Assembly (NCBI GenBank): GCA_977006965.1
Contig: OZ345373.1
Location: 2,480,001-2,544,000, forward strand
Direction of reading: 5' to 3'
DNA: 64,000 nt
Source of the DNA: Phymatolithon calcareum
Taxonomy: Eukaryota; Rhodophyta; Florideophyceae; Hapalidiales
Below the pieces are notes generated by a model. It saw only the letters and a list, made by a program, of their open reading frames with translations, made no database searches and was not told the DNA's origin. Shown here in pieces: positions 1-10,945 of this stretch. The translations under genes and the position numbers were made by a program. The number at the start of each line of letters is the position of its first letter. The stretch's first letter is position 1.

Positions 1-1339
1 TCACACCAGTACCCTCATGAGAACTACCACCCAAGATGGCAAACAAAGTTTCGCAACAACCTTCTTGTTACCAATTACGGTAACTGTTAGATGCGCTGCA
101 TCAATGCTGGACGCCGTTCATCGGTCTGCTTTAGGTGTAACCTCACAGCCGCTTTCACTTGGTTCTCTTAAAGTAGTGGACTTTAGTACAACTTGCAGTA
201 AGCGTCGGAGCCAAGACCGTTCTCCACTTTACGCGCACTTCAATCCTCGAAGTATCAACAGCTGCAAGAACGTACCAAGCAACAGTTACGGAAAAGAGAG
301 AGGTCGAGCAAGAATTGGGCGACTGTCCTAGATCAAACTCTGGTGACGTCGTTCGAACCGTGGAAAACATTGGTTCTAGAACGTATACCTGTTGAGCAAG
401 TGGGACAGGCAGTACGAAGGCAGCATCCCACGTGTTGCAGTTACGAGCCACCATCTATTACAGGATTTTTGTGCCGAAAATGGTCCGACTTAGGGCTGCA
501 TGCCGATGAAGCGCCTGTATTTCCAAAACGATATGAATATTCTCGAGAACATGCAATTGAGCAAGATTTATGATTGTTTGGAATATGATTTCTTGTATGA
601 TACCGATGTTAGAATTTGGTGATCGTTTTGATGCTAGTACGCAATGACTTGGAGGGCCAAATGCAAACACTGAAAGGGTCATTTACTGCCCTGGTGAAGC
701 TTATCTTACTTGTTCGCACACACCAGAATGTAAGGGCAGACAGGAAAGCATATGATTGACCTCACCTCGTTTGGGGTGTTAAACGCACAAGTTGGCACAC
801 TGGCTGTGGTCCGGTTGTTCTCTGGCAAAAAGCCGAAGGCGCCGGTTCGCGGGGACCTTTATAGAAAAAGAATTGGATCAAGATTGACTTAGCAATATGA
901 GAAATGGATCAATGGAATAATCTGGAATCGTTTTGCGGCTTCCCAACCTGCCGCAAGCGCTGCTGTAATGCTTAAGGTGTAAGCACAGATAAGCTGTAAA
1001 AAGCGGTTCTAGAGTTTGCCCTTGGTGATCCTTCATGGTGCAAGTACGCATGGAAACCTACGGTACTGTAATGACTGTAATGATTATGTAAGGGCTTGCT
1101 GTAAATACAAGTTGTAATGACAAGTTGAAGGGAGCTATTCTTATAGGAAATGGAGAGTATGATAGTGGTGTTGGACGCCACACCTCGCCAACAAACAACT
1201 GTGACTCTCATTGCATCCTGAGTAGTCTCACCTAAACCAGCTATCGACGAGCCTTCCAGCGCTGTACCTAGTTGCGTGAGAGTGAGTTAGGATAATTTCT
1301 TTGATCGTTTATGGTACTCCTCGCGATCCAGTCATAGCA
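1..1339. other. unrecognised sequence, no supportable gene
   Basis: Short open frames occur on both strands (the longest about 100 codons), but none shows a recognisable motif, signal peptide or repeat structure, and they overlap each other on opposite strands. I see no tRNA, TIR or LTR boundary. It probably represents old, decayed repeat DNA, which is an inference from its surroundings only. Confidence 0.4.
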
Positions 1340-1880
1340 ATGTTAAGTCATCCTACTCAACTCCTCCGCCTCACAACAATGATGATTTGGTGCCGTTTGA
1401 CAATGTCGCCAGACGGGGCCGCAAGCGCAAGAAGCCCTACATGCCATCCAAAATGACGGCCGGTCACTGATCCTCCTGCGAATACCCCAGCCACTGTTCA
1501 TAAACCTGCGGCATGCTAAACATCCACAATATTGTAGAGGAGACGAGAAAACGATCGACAAAGCGGCTCAGTCCATGATAATCGACCTGGACACCTGCGA
1601 TGACAGAGATAGTACTTGGAACGAGGAAATAAAGCAGGGAGAGTAGTTCGCGAAATAAAATTTACCGTATTTTGACAATTTTATTTTTTAAAAGCCCCAC
1701 AGTAATACAAATGTACGGGCAAGGCTTGCTGAGGTTCTACTCTCAGAAGGGTGGCTCTTCTATTATGTCAATTATTCCACTTGAGCACATATCATGGCCT
1801 CGGTTTGAATTTTACTGTCAAATAGCGTACCCTGCGTACCCTAACGGATGAGTAGTAGTTATGGCTAGGGGCGCCTTTTC
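1340..1880 (+). pseudogene. relic of MULE-associated CCHC-knuckle protein (copy A)
   Basis: The + strand translation around 1400-1600 matches two better copies at 45.4-45.8 kb and 46.5-46.8 kb. It carries GRKRKKPYMPSKM, then a stop-broken zinc-knuckle segment, then HNIVEETRKR, then a run equivalent to the acidic IDL(T/D)xCDD tail. In this copy the knuckle spacing C-x2-C-x4-H-x4-C can be traced with the His present. The first Cys codon has become TGA and another stop lies inside the knuckle. DNA similarity to the 45-kb element continues downstream to about 1880 (shared ATGAGTAGTAG and GGCTAGGGG motifs). The 45-kb copy sits inside an element with MULE-type ends, so this is probably the 3' part of a dead MULE. 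No TIR was found here. The function of the protein is unknown; a C-terminal fragment of a MULE transposase is plausible. Confidence 0.55.
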
Positions 1881-1966
1881 AGCGTGTTGTAGACACTTTT
1901 TTGTTCCATTTAGAGAGTTTCCTCATTGAGAAATCATCTTCCCGGAATCCTCGATGATCTGAAACG

Positions 1967-4172
1967 GTGCAGCACTCGACAGGAACTAGATCGTCTTTAC
2001 GAAAAATAGAGGATGCGCTATGTGAGCCATGGAGAGAGAAGAGAACTACCCCACCACGCTACAAACCGTTCTGGAACTCAAATCTCGAAACGAAGTGCAA
2101 ACGTCGCAAGAAACTGTACAAGAAAGCTCAAGAGCAAGATACAGAAGAGGCATGGAAGCAATATGAGGAATGTCGTAAAGATATTCGCAAATTGGTGAAC
2201 AGAAGGAAGCGGCAGCAGTATCAAGAATACATAGACGATGTTGAGGAAAAGGATGGGTCCAAGGCAATTGAACAAATCTCCCGAATGCAGAAGATGAGAA
2301 CACGAAGAACGTCTAGGAACAAGATGACCGGCCCTCCATTGCATAAAACGCTGTTCACGGCGCACGTGTCCCAGACATGCCGAGATGTCAGAGGATGGCG
2401 ACCAAGTCCTTCGCACTTTGACTGCCCTCCTCAAATGCGGAATCTTATCAAACTAGCAATCCTGAAAGCTCCAACCAGAAAGACCCCAGGCCTGGACGGC
2501 GTGAAGACCGAAATGTTGAAAGTCGACCTGGAGGAATGCACAGACCTAGTCTATGAGCTATGGACAGCCTGCGGCAGATGCGGAACACTTCCACAATCGT
2601 GGATGAAAGCTCTCTTGGTCCCGCTGTACAAGAAAGGAGACCATGACGATCCAAAAATTTCCGACCCATATCCCTACTGAGTCAGGTCCGAAAGGTAGTT
2701 GAATCCGCAATTGATATTATGCTCCGTCAAAGATACAAGAACCACAACATCCAGCTGGGATTTCAGAAAGGGAAGAGTACGGAGCTCGCAACCTTGAGGG
2801 CGCTGGAACTACAAAAGCGAGTGCAGCGATGCATCGCAGTATTGGACCTGAAGGCAGCGTACAACTCAGTGCCTAGACAACACCTGCAAGAGCGAATGAG
2901 AGGGCTTCTACCGCTAGAGCTATGCGTGATGATCGAACAATTCTTGATGCCTTCCTGGATATCCACGGTTGGTGACCCGCAGCAGAAGTGGTTCCTAATC
3001 GACAGAGGATTACCTCAAGGATCTCCGCTGAGTCCAAGTTTGTACAACCTTTTCATCGACGAATTGGCCGAAAGAATAAGCCGAGTGCCGCGAGAAGTTG
3101 CAGATGTAGCTGCAGTACTCTTTGCGGACGCCATTCATCTATCGGCAAAGACATCAGCGGGACTACAGAGACTGTTAATATTGCATCGAAATGGGCAAGG
3201 GACAGGCAGATGGTTTGGAACACGAAACCTGGGAAGAGCGAAGTACTTCTCTCGGAAGACACAAGATCACCCATTTTCAAGCTTGCAGGGAAAACGTTGG
3301 CAAAGGTCAGAGAAGTATCATACCTTGGGATCTCACTCAGTAACGAGGGAGTTACCGACACAAAAATGCTTGAGCGCATCCGAAACGCCAAGATCGCGGT
3401 ATATCAACTGAGGTCCCGGGGTGTCTCGCTGCGAGCACTCAGCCCCTTGAAAGCAGTGAAGACATACAAGGCGTTGATATAACCAAGATGGGAGTATGCA
3501 ATGCACCTGACGCCATGGACGCCGAAAGTCCAGACAGCTATCGCAGAAGTGGAGAAGACATTTTTCGCACAAGTAGTCGGTCCAATATCGAAAAACCGCT
3601 ATGTCAGACTTCGCCTTGTTTGCCGAATTCACAACGCCGAAAACAGGAGACTTGTTCTAGCACTCAAAATGCTGGAACGAGCCAGATCAAAGAAAAGGAG
3701 CCTTCTGGCCGTCCCAATCGAGGAAAGAGATGTGGGTGAACTACAATGGGTTAGTCGAGACATATCGGCAATGCTACAGTACGACCTATTCGAGACGGCA
3801 CTGACTTCCCTCAGACAGGGAGTTTCAGCAAAATCGTTGAGGATCTTGCTCTTCAAAGAAGAAGGAGACGTCTCGGAGTCCAACAGAAAGAGAAAAATTC
3901 CCTATGATCTGCCCGGGTCCACCCCGGCGACTATCAGACTCCCGAAAACACGGCATCGCCAATTAGCGATAAAGTGGGCATTCGGTCGGTTCCCCCCAAT
4001 GAGCACATCACTTCTCACAGACAAGTTCGGTGATACTGTACCAATCCTCATGAGTAACCTGGAAGAATACCTCGGAAGATATCAACTGACCAAAGAGGAG
4101 ATTGATATCACTGAAAAAGGTCTAGACAAGCTACTCTTCTTCACTATCGTCTTTTACGACGACATGGAATAG
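1967..4172 (+). pseudogene. LINE reverse transcriptase pseudogene (non-LTR retrotransposon 1)
   Basis: This is a decayed non-LTR retrotransposon ORF in at least four frame segments: 1967-2680, 2719-3411, 2988-3482 and 3501-4172. Reverse transcriptase landmarks are in order: TPGLDGVKTEMLK (about 2485-2520), LYKKGD, the NFRPISLLSQVRK block (about 2650-2690), LGFQKGKST, LDLKAAYNSVPR, GLPQGSPLSPSLYNLFID (3004-3057), and a degenerate catalytic box reading LFADAIHL where FADD is expected (about 3118). A thumb-like region with YLGISLSNEG follows. The break near 2653 is a one-base loss in an A-run, because the expected block continues perfectly in the next frame. No endonuclease domain is visible upstream, so the copy is probably 5' truncated. 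Loss of the second active-site Asp and the frameshifts make it non-functional. The last ORF (3501-4172) is a basic C-terminal domain I do not recognise. Confidence 0.85.
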
Positions 4173-4301
4173 ACAAGGCGTCAATTGAGGAAATCTGATC
4201 AGTGGACCCCAAGCTTTTCCCTCCGCCCTTTTACGTGAGAGGGTTTTTGCAGCTGGGGCTACGACGGTAACCTGGGTTACAAGTATTTGAATATATGATC
4301 G

Positions 4302-4638
4302 AAGCTACAACGTAGCTGCTGAAACGCATCTCCCTTGCAGTCTCATGAGTGTTACTGAGGGCGTTTAATATATTCCAAATTCAAAAAAATTGAGAAATCA
4401 TCAAAAGGTTGGGTTGAAATTCTTGACAGCAGAAGAATCAGTACGGTGATGGAAAGTTAATTTTTGAAGCCGTCGATTTAAAAGGTAAGATGCCCATGGT
4501 TGATTACCGAGTTCCAGTTCTGGTGCAGCGGATTTGAGTAAGTAAACCTAGCTACAAAGAGCGTAGCAGCTGAAACCTATCTCCCCTGCAGTGTCAGAAG
4601 TGCTTCTGGGGGCGTTTGAAAATTTCCAAATTCAAAAA
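4302..4638 (+). repeat. two diverged direct repeats of about 88 bp
   Basis: The segment 4302-4388 recurs at 4550-4638 with the same order of motifs: AGCTACAA, CGTAGC-GCTGAAAC, ATCTCCC-TGCAGT, GGGCGTTT, and TTCCAAATTCAAAAA. The copies are about 80% alike and lie 248 bp apart. No ORF spans them. They could be subterminal repeats of an unidentified element or part of the 3' region of the preceding LINE. Confidence 0.7.
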
Positions 4639-4639
4639 C

Positions 4640-5686
4640 AACTTCTGTTGCCTAAGAATGCTTATACATTCTTTCTTCTAACTGGCCGAAGATGATCCCG
4701 AATTGGATTCCTTTTGGGTACTTGCTAATATCTTCTCGCAAGTATTGTACTTCGAACACATATCTACATGGCGACATCCGCGGGCCGTAGCCAGAATATA
4801 ATTCGATATTGGTTGGGACAGGAGTCGAGTCGGCGACCCAATGATTCTTCTGCACAGGTCCAAGGAACAGTGCACGGAAGAGAAATCTTAGCTTTCAGGA
4901 TGCTGCGTCGAGAAAAGGACAGGACGTTGGCTATTTTGTCCAGACCAAGAGAAGCGCACATACTCAATGAGTTACAGGACAACCCGTGACATTTCCTCGA
5001 GGATACAAACAGAACAATTTTGCATTCCCATTCAAGTATATCCAGGAACACTCCTGTTTACTAAAGGAGAAGAAGAAAAATATCATACAGCGAACCAAAC
5101 GAAATCTCAGCCATTTTCAGATTTGCCAAGGTGTGGCATAGCCATCTGCCCGCAAAATACGCAAGCGGATGTTTACCGGATAATTTTGGGACTGTTGCCT
5201 AACATTACATGGAAACGTTACGCAATAACCTAGCAAATTAGAACTGGATGCTCAAGAGTAAATTGAAGTACTTGGATTTATGGATTTATGTCAATTGTCA
5301 AATGATGTGATAATGAAGCACCAAGAGGCACTAAACTCTCTACCATCGTACAGCGCCTCCGAAATTGAAAACTAATTACATGGTCCCTCTGGTCTACATG
5401 CTATCAGCCGCGCACGCGACGAGACGGTAAACCTTCATATTAAGCATTTCGGAGCAGTTTGGAATCGTTTTCGCCATGGCGTTTTACTGCATGCCGTATG
5501 CTTCCATGCCGTTGCAAACTTGACCCGGGTGATGATAGAAAATGGCGAAGAATTATTCCAGGTCCGTCTTTAGCGGAAGCTTTCCATGAGCAAGTCTTCT
5601 GCTTCCCTCTCATACAAAATTTCTTTTCTGTATTTTGAGAAGTTTTTATGAGATTAAACAAAATTTTGGATAATAATATTGTTTCT
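4640..5686. other. unrecognised intergenic sequence
   Basis: Overlapping ORFs of 60-95 codons lie on both strands without recognisable motifs. I see no boundary signals or RNA genes. Confidence 0.35.
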
Positions 5687-5704
5687 CATTCATTCATTCA
5701 TTTT
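5687..5704 (-). repeat. LINE 3'-terminal ATGA microsatellite
   Basis: The + strand reads CATTCATTCATTCATTTT here, i.e. an (ATGA)n run on the LINE sense strand about 20 bp past the stop codon at 5724. Tetranucleotide tails in place of poly(A) occur in several LINE clades, so this probably marks the element's 3' end. Confidence 0.55.
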
Positions 5705-5723
5705 GCCTTTTCCTCTAATGGGT

Positions 5724-6627
5724 CTAGCAGCGATTCGAGGGTCTGAGTTTTTTCCACTCTATTCTATTGTTAGCGAGCTGGACTGCGGTTTGGACGTCTA
5801 GGCTAGGTAGGTCACCAAAGATTGATTCAGGTGTTGGTCTGACGCATTGAATCAGCAACTGGCGGACCAGGCGGCACTCGTCCATTCTCAGAATGTGACC
5901 AAGCCAGTTCCAACGATGGTCTCTGGCTCGCATTATCACGTCTATGGTGGGTGTCCTGGCCTCATCGGCAATTGGTCTTTTCGAGATTCTCGAGAGCACC
6001 TGGGCACTTGTTGACTTGAGTTTCTTCAGCACTTTTTCCGTCAATTTCCATGATTCGCAGCCATATAAGAGCGTGGATAGAACAGAAGAACCAAAAAGAC
6101 GAAGTCGTAGACCTGTGGGCAATTTTCCGCTCGTCAGAACCCGTTTGAGTTCTCGATAGCGAGACCAAGCGATTTCGACGCGGTGGTTGACAGGAACGAG
6201 AGGGTCTCCGTCTGCCGATTGCATTACTCCAAGATACTTGAAATACAGGGTATTTCCCAGGTCGTCGGCGTCTAGCTGTATGTGCTCCAGTTTGTTCTGT
6301 GCTGCCTTCCGTTTTGCTGCTTTCACCAGCTTGTCTGCGAGAGACCTGCACGGGACGCGATCCTCCGAGCGGGGGGTGACACAAGACCCCACTCCTCCTC
6401 TGTGAGTCGAAGAGCTTCGCGTGGCTCGTCGTCAAAGTATTCGACTGAGACGCGCATTTTGGCCCTGTCATTTATCCGCACGATGGTGCTCATGTGCCAG
6501 TCGAACCTTCCGAGATCGTCCAGTTTTCTGATCGCAACTTTAGCTCCAACGGGCGGACATGATAATGGATCATTCCTCATAGCTTCTGGGGGCGTTCTGC
6601 AGTGTAAGCGACGGTGTTTCTCTAAAT
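5724..6627 (-). pseudogene. LINE 2 C-terminal segment (finger half and RT connection domain)
   Basis: This is the downstream part of the LINE ORF, cut off by the copia element. Reading from 6627, it opens with the second half of a C2H2 finger (EKHRRLHC). It continues with a region rich in basic and acidic residues (KLDDLGRFDWHMSTIVRIND). After a frameshift near 6380 it runs through TLYFKYLGVM, LLYGCESWKLT and RWNWLGHILRMDECRL, typical C-terminal LINE motifs, to the stop at 5724. There is no start codon of its own that makes sense, so it is a displaced 3' exon-like fragment of a dead ORF. Confidence 0.85.
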
Positions 6628-7071
6628 TGTTGGAAGTGTGATTGCTTGAAGCTCTAGTCGCAAACACACTTCAATATCAAGGTATGATCTCGGTACACGT
6701 GTACACGTGTCAAGTCGAATGTCAAAGTGTCTCAGAGCTTTGGATCAAGAAGATTGGCAGTGACACGTGTCAGAGTATGATAAGAGTATGATAATCATAC
6801 TCCCCTCACTCAGTAGATGATTCTTGATTTTTTCATGTTACACGTGTCATATGATAGTATGACAAATTTGTTTAGGGTTAGTGTGTCTCCGTCGTCAATT
6901 AGGGTTTTGATCAAGTCTGGTTGTGTTCTCAGGTCTATATAGTCTTGACCTGAGGTCCGCCAAGTGAATAAACTAAGGAACTCATTCACTCACAACTCAT
7001 CTTCTACTCAACCAATTCACTCCAACCAAACCTTTTCCTTCACCTCATCTCCTCCCTTACCTCCAACAACA
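6628..7071 (+). repeat. copia 5' LTR (444 bp)
   Basis: It begins TGTTGGAAGTGTG and ends CCAACAACA, matching 11605-12048 at 442 of 444 positions (differences at CAGAGCTTT/CAGAACTTT and CAGAGTATG/CATAGTATG). A TATA box, TCTATATA at 6934-6941, lies about 130 bp from the LTR end and is the likely core promoter. Several CACGTGT E-box-like motifs (around 6697-6713, 6763 and 6841) lie upstream of it and may be the enhancer region; that role is inferred. Confidence 0.96.
6934..6941 (+). promoter_or_regulatory. TATA box in copia 5' LTR
   Basis: The motif TCTATATA is at a normal place for the U3/R boundary of an LTR, and the same motif occurs in the 3' LTR. Upstream repeats of CACGTGT are palindromic E/G-box-like sites. 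Confidence 0.55.
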
Positions 7072-7084
7072 GGTTATGGGCCCA
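7072..7084 (+). promoter_or_regulatory. copia primer binding site, half-tRNA type (initiator Met)
   Basis: Directly after the LTR the sequence is GGTTATGGGCCCA. This is complementary to the anticodon stem-loop of eukaryotic initiator methionine tRNA (UGGGCCCAUAACC), not to its 3' CCA end. Drosophila copia and yeast Ty5 are known to use such an internal half-tRNA primer, and the Drosophila copia site has the same core as I recall it. Reverse transcription of this element is therefore predicted to be primed by a cleaved initiator tRNA. Confidence 0.85.
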
Positions 7085-7521
7085 GTCAACGCACCTCAAC
7101 CACCGCGTTTCATCATCATCGTCATCATCTCCGGGGTTCTCCTTCGCCCCCGATCTGTCTCTGTCTGATCTTTCTGCTTGCGTATCAGTGCGCGTTGCCG
7201 GCTGCAGGTTCAGGTGCACCAAAACACAACAAGGGTTTTCCTGTTGCGTATCCTTGTTAAAAATCTTTGATTCTTACTAGGCCCGTTTCAGGATACCACA
7301 AAACGTCTTGCAGTGCGTGTTGCTGGCTGCCGGTTCAGGTGTACCAAAACGCCACAAGAGGTATACGGCCATTGAGCCATCCCCCGATCAAGGTCCAGGT
7401 CACATTGACTTGAAGGAATTTCTTATACGGGATAGATTGCCTTGATAGTTAACTTCGGTTGACTCGCAGTGGACTCCCTGAACGGATTTTCGACAAGAAT
7501 AGAAGACTCTCACTCCGCAAA

Positions 7522-8901
7522 ATGGTCAACTCGCAAGGAACGCTGAAGGTCGAAAAGTTAAATGAGACCAATTTCCACGCTTGGAAACAGAAAATTCAGC
7601 TAGTACTATCATTCCGCGAACTCGACGAGTTCATAGAGGACGATCTACCAGCACGAGATTCCGACGATTTCATGCTCTGGCGTCGTAATGACAATAAAGC
7701 AAAGGCTATTATCGGTCTCTCGCTTTCAGACGAACATCTCGAGCATGTGCAGGATGTCGAAACGGCCAAAGAAATGTGGACGTCGATTCTCAATATCTTC
7801 GAACGACACACTCTTTTGAACAAACTGGCCGCTATACGCAAGTTCTACACTGCCACTATGCTCGAGGACGAGAAAATACTGCCCTATTCGAACCGCATTC
7901 GCCAACTCGCATCCACCCTCAAGTCAATGGGTGTCGATATTGACGATAAAGAAATGGCCATGGCTGTATGGAACGGACTTCCCGAACGCTACGACAGCTT
8001 GATAAGTGCACTTGATGCTCTCGGCAATGAAGACGAATCATTCTCACTTGAATTTGTGAAGAGCCGACTACTCCAGGAAGAGCAACGCATGTCAATGCGT
8101 GTCGAAGCATCAACCGTCAAAACTGAGACTGCTGCACTTTTCACTGCCAGACGCGATGGAGAACGAATTCGTGACTACTGTGAACATTGTCATCGATCTG
8201 GACATAGAAGTGTGAAATGTTGGACCAAGTTTGCACACCTTGCTCCTGAAGGATACAAAAATCGGAATGGAAAGCAAACGAAACCAGATGCATTCATGAC
8301 CGATGAATCGGAACATGTTCGAGTTATGTCCGATTCCGACTTTGTATGCCTGATGGTCAAGGTGCGCGATTCTGATATTTCCGAGAAGTCAAATTCATGG
8401 ATCATTGACTCTGGTAGTACATCGCATATGACGTTCGATCGTTCTATCTTCTGCTCATACACCAAAATGTCTTCAACCGTCGAAATGAGAACCAAAGCAC
8501 AGGCCACAATCGCTGGAAAAGGTGATGTCATCATTACGCTTAACGTGAACGGCAAATCGTTAAAACGAAAGCTCAAGGACGTTATGCACATACCCGACTT
8601 TGGATACTCTCTATTGTCTTTCTCAAAAATGGATGAGTACGGATATGGTATAACGTTCAAGAACAGCCGTTGCTATGTTAAAGCTCATCATGACACTATC
8701 GCAACAGGTACTCTACGCAAAAGTCTCTACTCTCTAGAACTTGCAGATGGAAATAAACTTAACGAAGTTTCCTGTTTCGCGAGCCTACAGCTCTGGCATG
8801 AACGACTTGCGCATGTTGACCACACTGGAATTACCGGAATGGTAAACCATGGGGTGGTGAAATGTGATTGCTCCCAACTCACAGTCCACACATCGATGTA
8901 A
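7522..8901 (+). CDS. copia gag-protease segment, with start of integrase
   Basis: The start is taken at the ATG at 7522 (MVNSQGTLKVEKLNETNF), because a copia gag begins with just this kind of short leader before the NFxxWK motif. An in-frame upstream ATG at 7459 is less like the family. Domains are: gag UBN2-type helical region (residues about 10-200), a CCHC zinc knuckle YCEHCHRSGHRSVKCW near residue 220, a retroviral-type aspartic protease with WIIDSGSTSHMTF near 295, and the gag-pre-integrase motif LWHERLAHVDH near 425, the first two histidines of the integrase zinc site. The frame then runs into a stop at 8901 because of a one-base frameshift near 8865. The polyprotein continues in the next frame from 8864. 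Confidence 0.93.
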   Translation: MVNSQGTLKVEKLNETNFHAWKQKIQLVLSFRELDEFIEDDLPARDSDDFMLWRRNDNKAKAIIGLSLSDEHLEHVQDVETAKEMWTSILNIFERHTLLNKLAAIRKFYTATMLEDEKILPYSNRIRQLASTLKSMGVDIDDKEMAMAVWNGLPERYDSLISALDALGNEDESFSLEFVKSRLLQEEQRMSMRVEASTVKTETAALFTARRDGERIRDYCEHCHRSGHRSVKCWTKFAHLAPEGYKNRNGKQTKPDAFMTDESEHVRVMSDSDFVCLMVKVRDSDISEKSNSWIIDSGSTSHMTFDRSIFCSYTKMSSTVEMRTKAQATIAGKGDVIITLNVNGKSLKRKLKDVMHIPDFGYSLLSFSKMDEYGYGITFKNSRCYVKAHHDTIATGTLRKSLYSLELADGNKLNEVSCFASLQLWHERLAHVDHTGITGMVNHGVVKCDCSQLTVHTSM

Positions 8902-10945
8902 TGGTTGTCTTGCCGGCAAAGGTCATCGTGCTCCGATTCCAAAGTCCAGTAGTTCTCGCTCCACCGCTGTTCTCGATCTCGTACATTCAGAGGTTCTTGG
9001 TCCTATCGACATTCCGTCCCTTGGAGGATCACAGTACTTCATCACATTCATCGATGTTCACTCCAAGTGGACCACGGTATTCACCATGCGAAAGAAATCG
9101 GAGAGCTTTGAGTGTTTTCGGAAGTTCCACAAGTACGCTGAAACCCATACAGGTAGAAAGCTTAAGCACTTGAACATACAGGACTTCTCGAAAGCACCTA
9201 AGCTCAAAGCAATTAGGACCGACAATGGAGGCGAGTACCTTTCAAGCGAGTTCAAGGCATATCTTGCGGAACACGGCATCCATCAACAGCTCACAGTCGC
9301 TTACACCCCACAGCAAAATGGGGTGGCTGAACGCATGAACCGCACACTTCTCAACTTAGTGCGCTCAATGCTCCATCACAGAGGCATCGAGAAGAAGTTC
9401 TGGGCTGAAGCGTTGGCAACAGCTGTGTATGTGCGCAACCGAGTTACGTCACGAGGACTTCCTTCGAAGACGACCCCCCATCACATATGGCTGGGTGCCC
9501 CTACAGATTTGGGACACTTGCCCGTATTTGGCGCCAAGTGTTGGTACGTGATTCCGAAGAAGAAAGTGAAGAAACTCGACAGTCGTACTCGTGAGGCGGT
9601 TATGCTGGGATACTCGTTCGCATCAAAAGGGTATAAGCTGTGGGATGCGGACTTGCGGAAAGTGATTGTGTCAAGGGACGTGACGTTCAATGAATCGGAT
9701 TGCGGATTCGATGAGACCGAAACCAATGTATCACTTGAAACTCCTCAAATCAAACTGAGTGATGATACGGTTGAAGGTAAGGTCATTTCGGATGTAGATG
9801 ATAAGAGCATCAAGAAGGACATTGACGAAGGTGAGCAAGCAGATGGTGGAGAACAACCTATATCTCCATCTGGTTCTGGCGAAACATCTCTAATGATCGC
9901 CAAACCCATTCTGCGTAGGTCAGCTCGGGTCTCAAAACCACCCACTGACTTCTGGAACGCTCCCTCGCATACTGCTATGCTGGCCTTCGAGTCCGTCAAC
10001 CTTGCATCTGAAACCGGTTTGTCTTCTCATCAAGTGCCTCAGACCTTCAAGGAAGCGACTTCAATTAAAAATGTCGACTTCTGGTCTCCGGGCATTGAGA
10101 ATGAACACTCGTCACTAACCCGCAACAACACTTGGAAGTTGGTCACTCGCAAGCCTGGCATGAACGTTCTACCGTGCAAGTATGTCTTCAAGGTCAAGGA
10201 TACAGGCCCTAAAGTCCGCATTGTTGCGAAAGGGTTCCGACAGGTGCATGGGGTGGACTACGGTGAAACGTATGCCCCAGTCGTAAAGTTCACCTCGATT
10301 CGTATTCTACTTGCAACCGTTGCTGTCCATGATTTGGAACTCTACCAAATGGATGTTGTTACGGCTTTCTTGCATGGTGACCTTAACGAAGACATCTACA
10401 TGGAGGTTCCGTCTGGATTTCGTGATCCCAAGCGTCCTGACCTTGTTTGCAAGCTCTTGAAGGCACTATACGGCCTGAAGCAAGCACCGCGACAGTGGCA
10501 TGCCAATATCGACAAGTTCCTCATCGACGAGCTCGGCTTCTCAAGTAGTCCCAATGATCCTTGTCTTTATGTCCGGCATAAGTCAAGCAGCATCATGATC
10601 ATCGCGCTATATGTGGATGACTTGCTGATTGCCGGAAACGATACTTCTGCTTTTTCGTGGATCAAGGGGGAGCTGAACAAGCGATTCGAGATGAAGGACC
10701 TTGGAGAAGCTAGTGTTTGTCTTGGACTTGAAATTCGCCGAGATCGCACACTTCGAACTCTTCACCTCTCGCAGTCGGTCTACGCTCAGTCAATCTTGGA
10801 ACGTTTCGGCATGGAGAACTCGAAACCAGCACCAACCCCTATGGGTCAAGCAACAAGAACACCGGAACCGAAGAAGTCGACATCACCCAGCTCGTCGATG
10901 AACAAGTTCCATACCGTCCAGCCATCGGAAGTCTCATGTACTTGA
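8864..10945 (+). CDS. copia integrase-reverse transcriptase segment
   Basis: This continues the polyprotein after the first frameshift. CNGCLAGKGHR supplies the two cysteines of the integrase zinc site. The integrase core follows. Its first acidic residue is in VHSEVLGP where copia integrases normally have Asp, the second is in IRTDNGGEY, and the catalytic Glu is in GVAERMNRTLL. A Ser/acid-rich spacer (about 9740-9900) leads to the RT domain, with TFKEA, KYVFKVK, GVDYGETYAPVVK, DVVTAFLHGDL, LYGLKQAPRQW and the YVDD active site at about 10609-10620. The frame is lost between about 10840 and 10880. Beyond that the true reading continues in the RNase H frame. The first integrase Asp to Glu change could impair strand transfer even if the frame were intact. 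Confidence 0.93.
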   Translation: MIAPNSQSTHRCNGCLAGKGHRAPIPKSSSSRSTAVLDLVHSEVLGPIDIPSLGGSQYFITFIDVHSKWTTVFTMRKKSESFECFRKFHKYAETHTGRKLKHLNIQDFSKAPKLKAIRTDNGGEYLSSEFKAYLAEHGIHQQLTVAYTPQQNGVAERMNRTLLNLVRSMLHHRGIEKKFWAEALATAVYVRNRVTSRGLPSKTTPHHIWLGAPTDLGHLPVFGAKCWYVIPKKKVKKLDSRTREAVMLGYSFASKGYKLWDADLRKVIVSRDVTFNESDCGFDETETNVSLETPQIKLSDDTVEGKVISDVDDKSIKKDIDEGEQADGGEQPISPSGSGETSLMIAKPILRRSARVSKPPTDFWNAPSHTAMLAFESVNLASETGLSSHQVPQTFKEATSIKNVDFWSPGIENEHSSLTRNNTWKLVTRKPGMNVLPCKYVFKVKDTGPKVRIVAKGFRQVHGVDYGETYAPVVKFTSIRILLATVAVHDLELYQMDVVTAFLHGDLNEDIYMEVPSGFRDPKRPDLVCKLLKALYGLKQAPRQWHANIDKFLIDELGFSSSPNDPCLYVRHKSSSIMIIALYVDDLLIAGNDTSAFSWIKGELNKRFEMKDLGEASVCLGLEIRRDRTLRTLHLSQSVYAQSILERFGMENSKPAPTPMGQATRTPEPKKSTSPSSSMNKFHTVQPSEVSCT

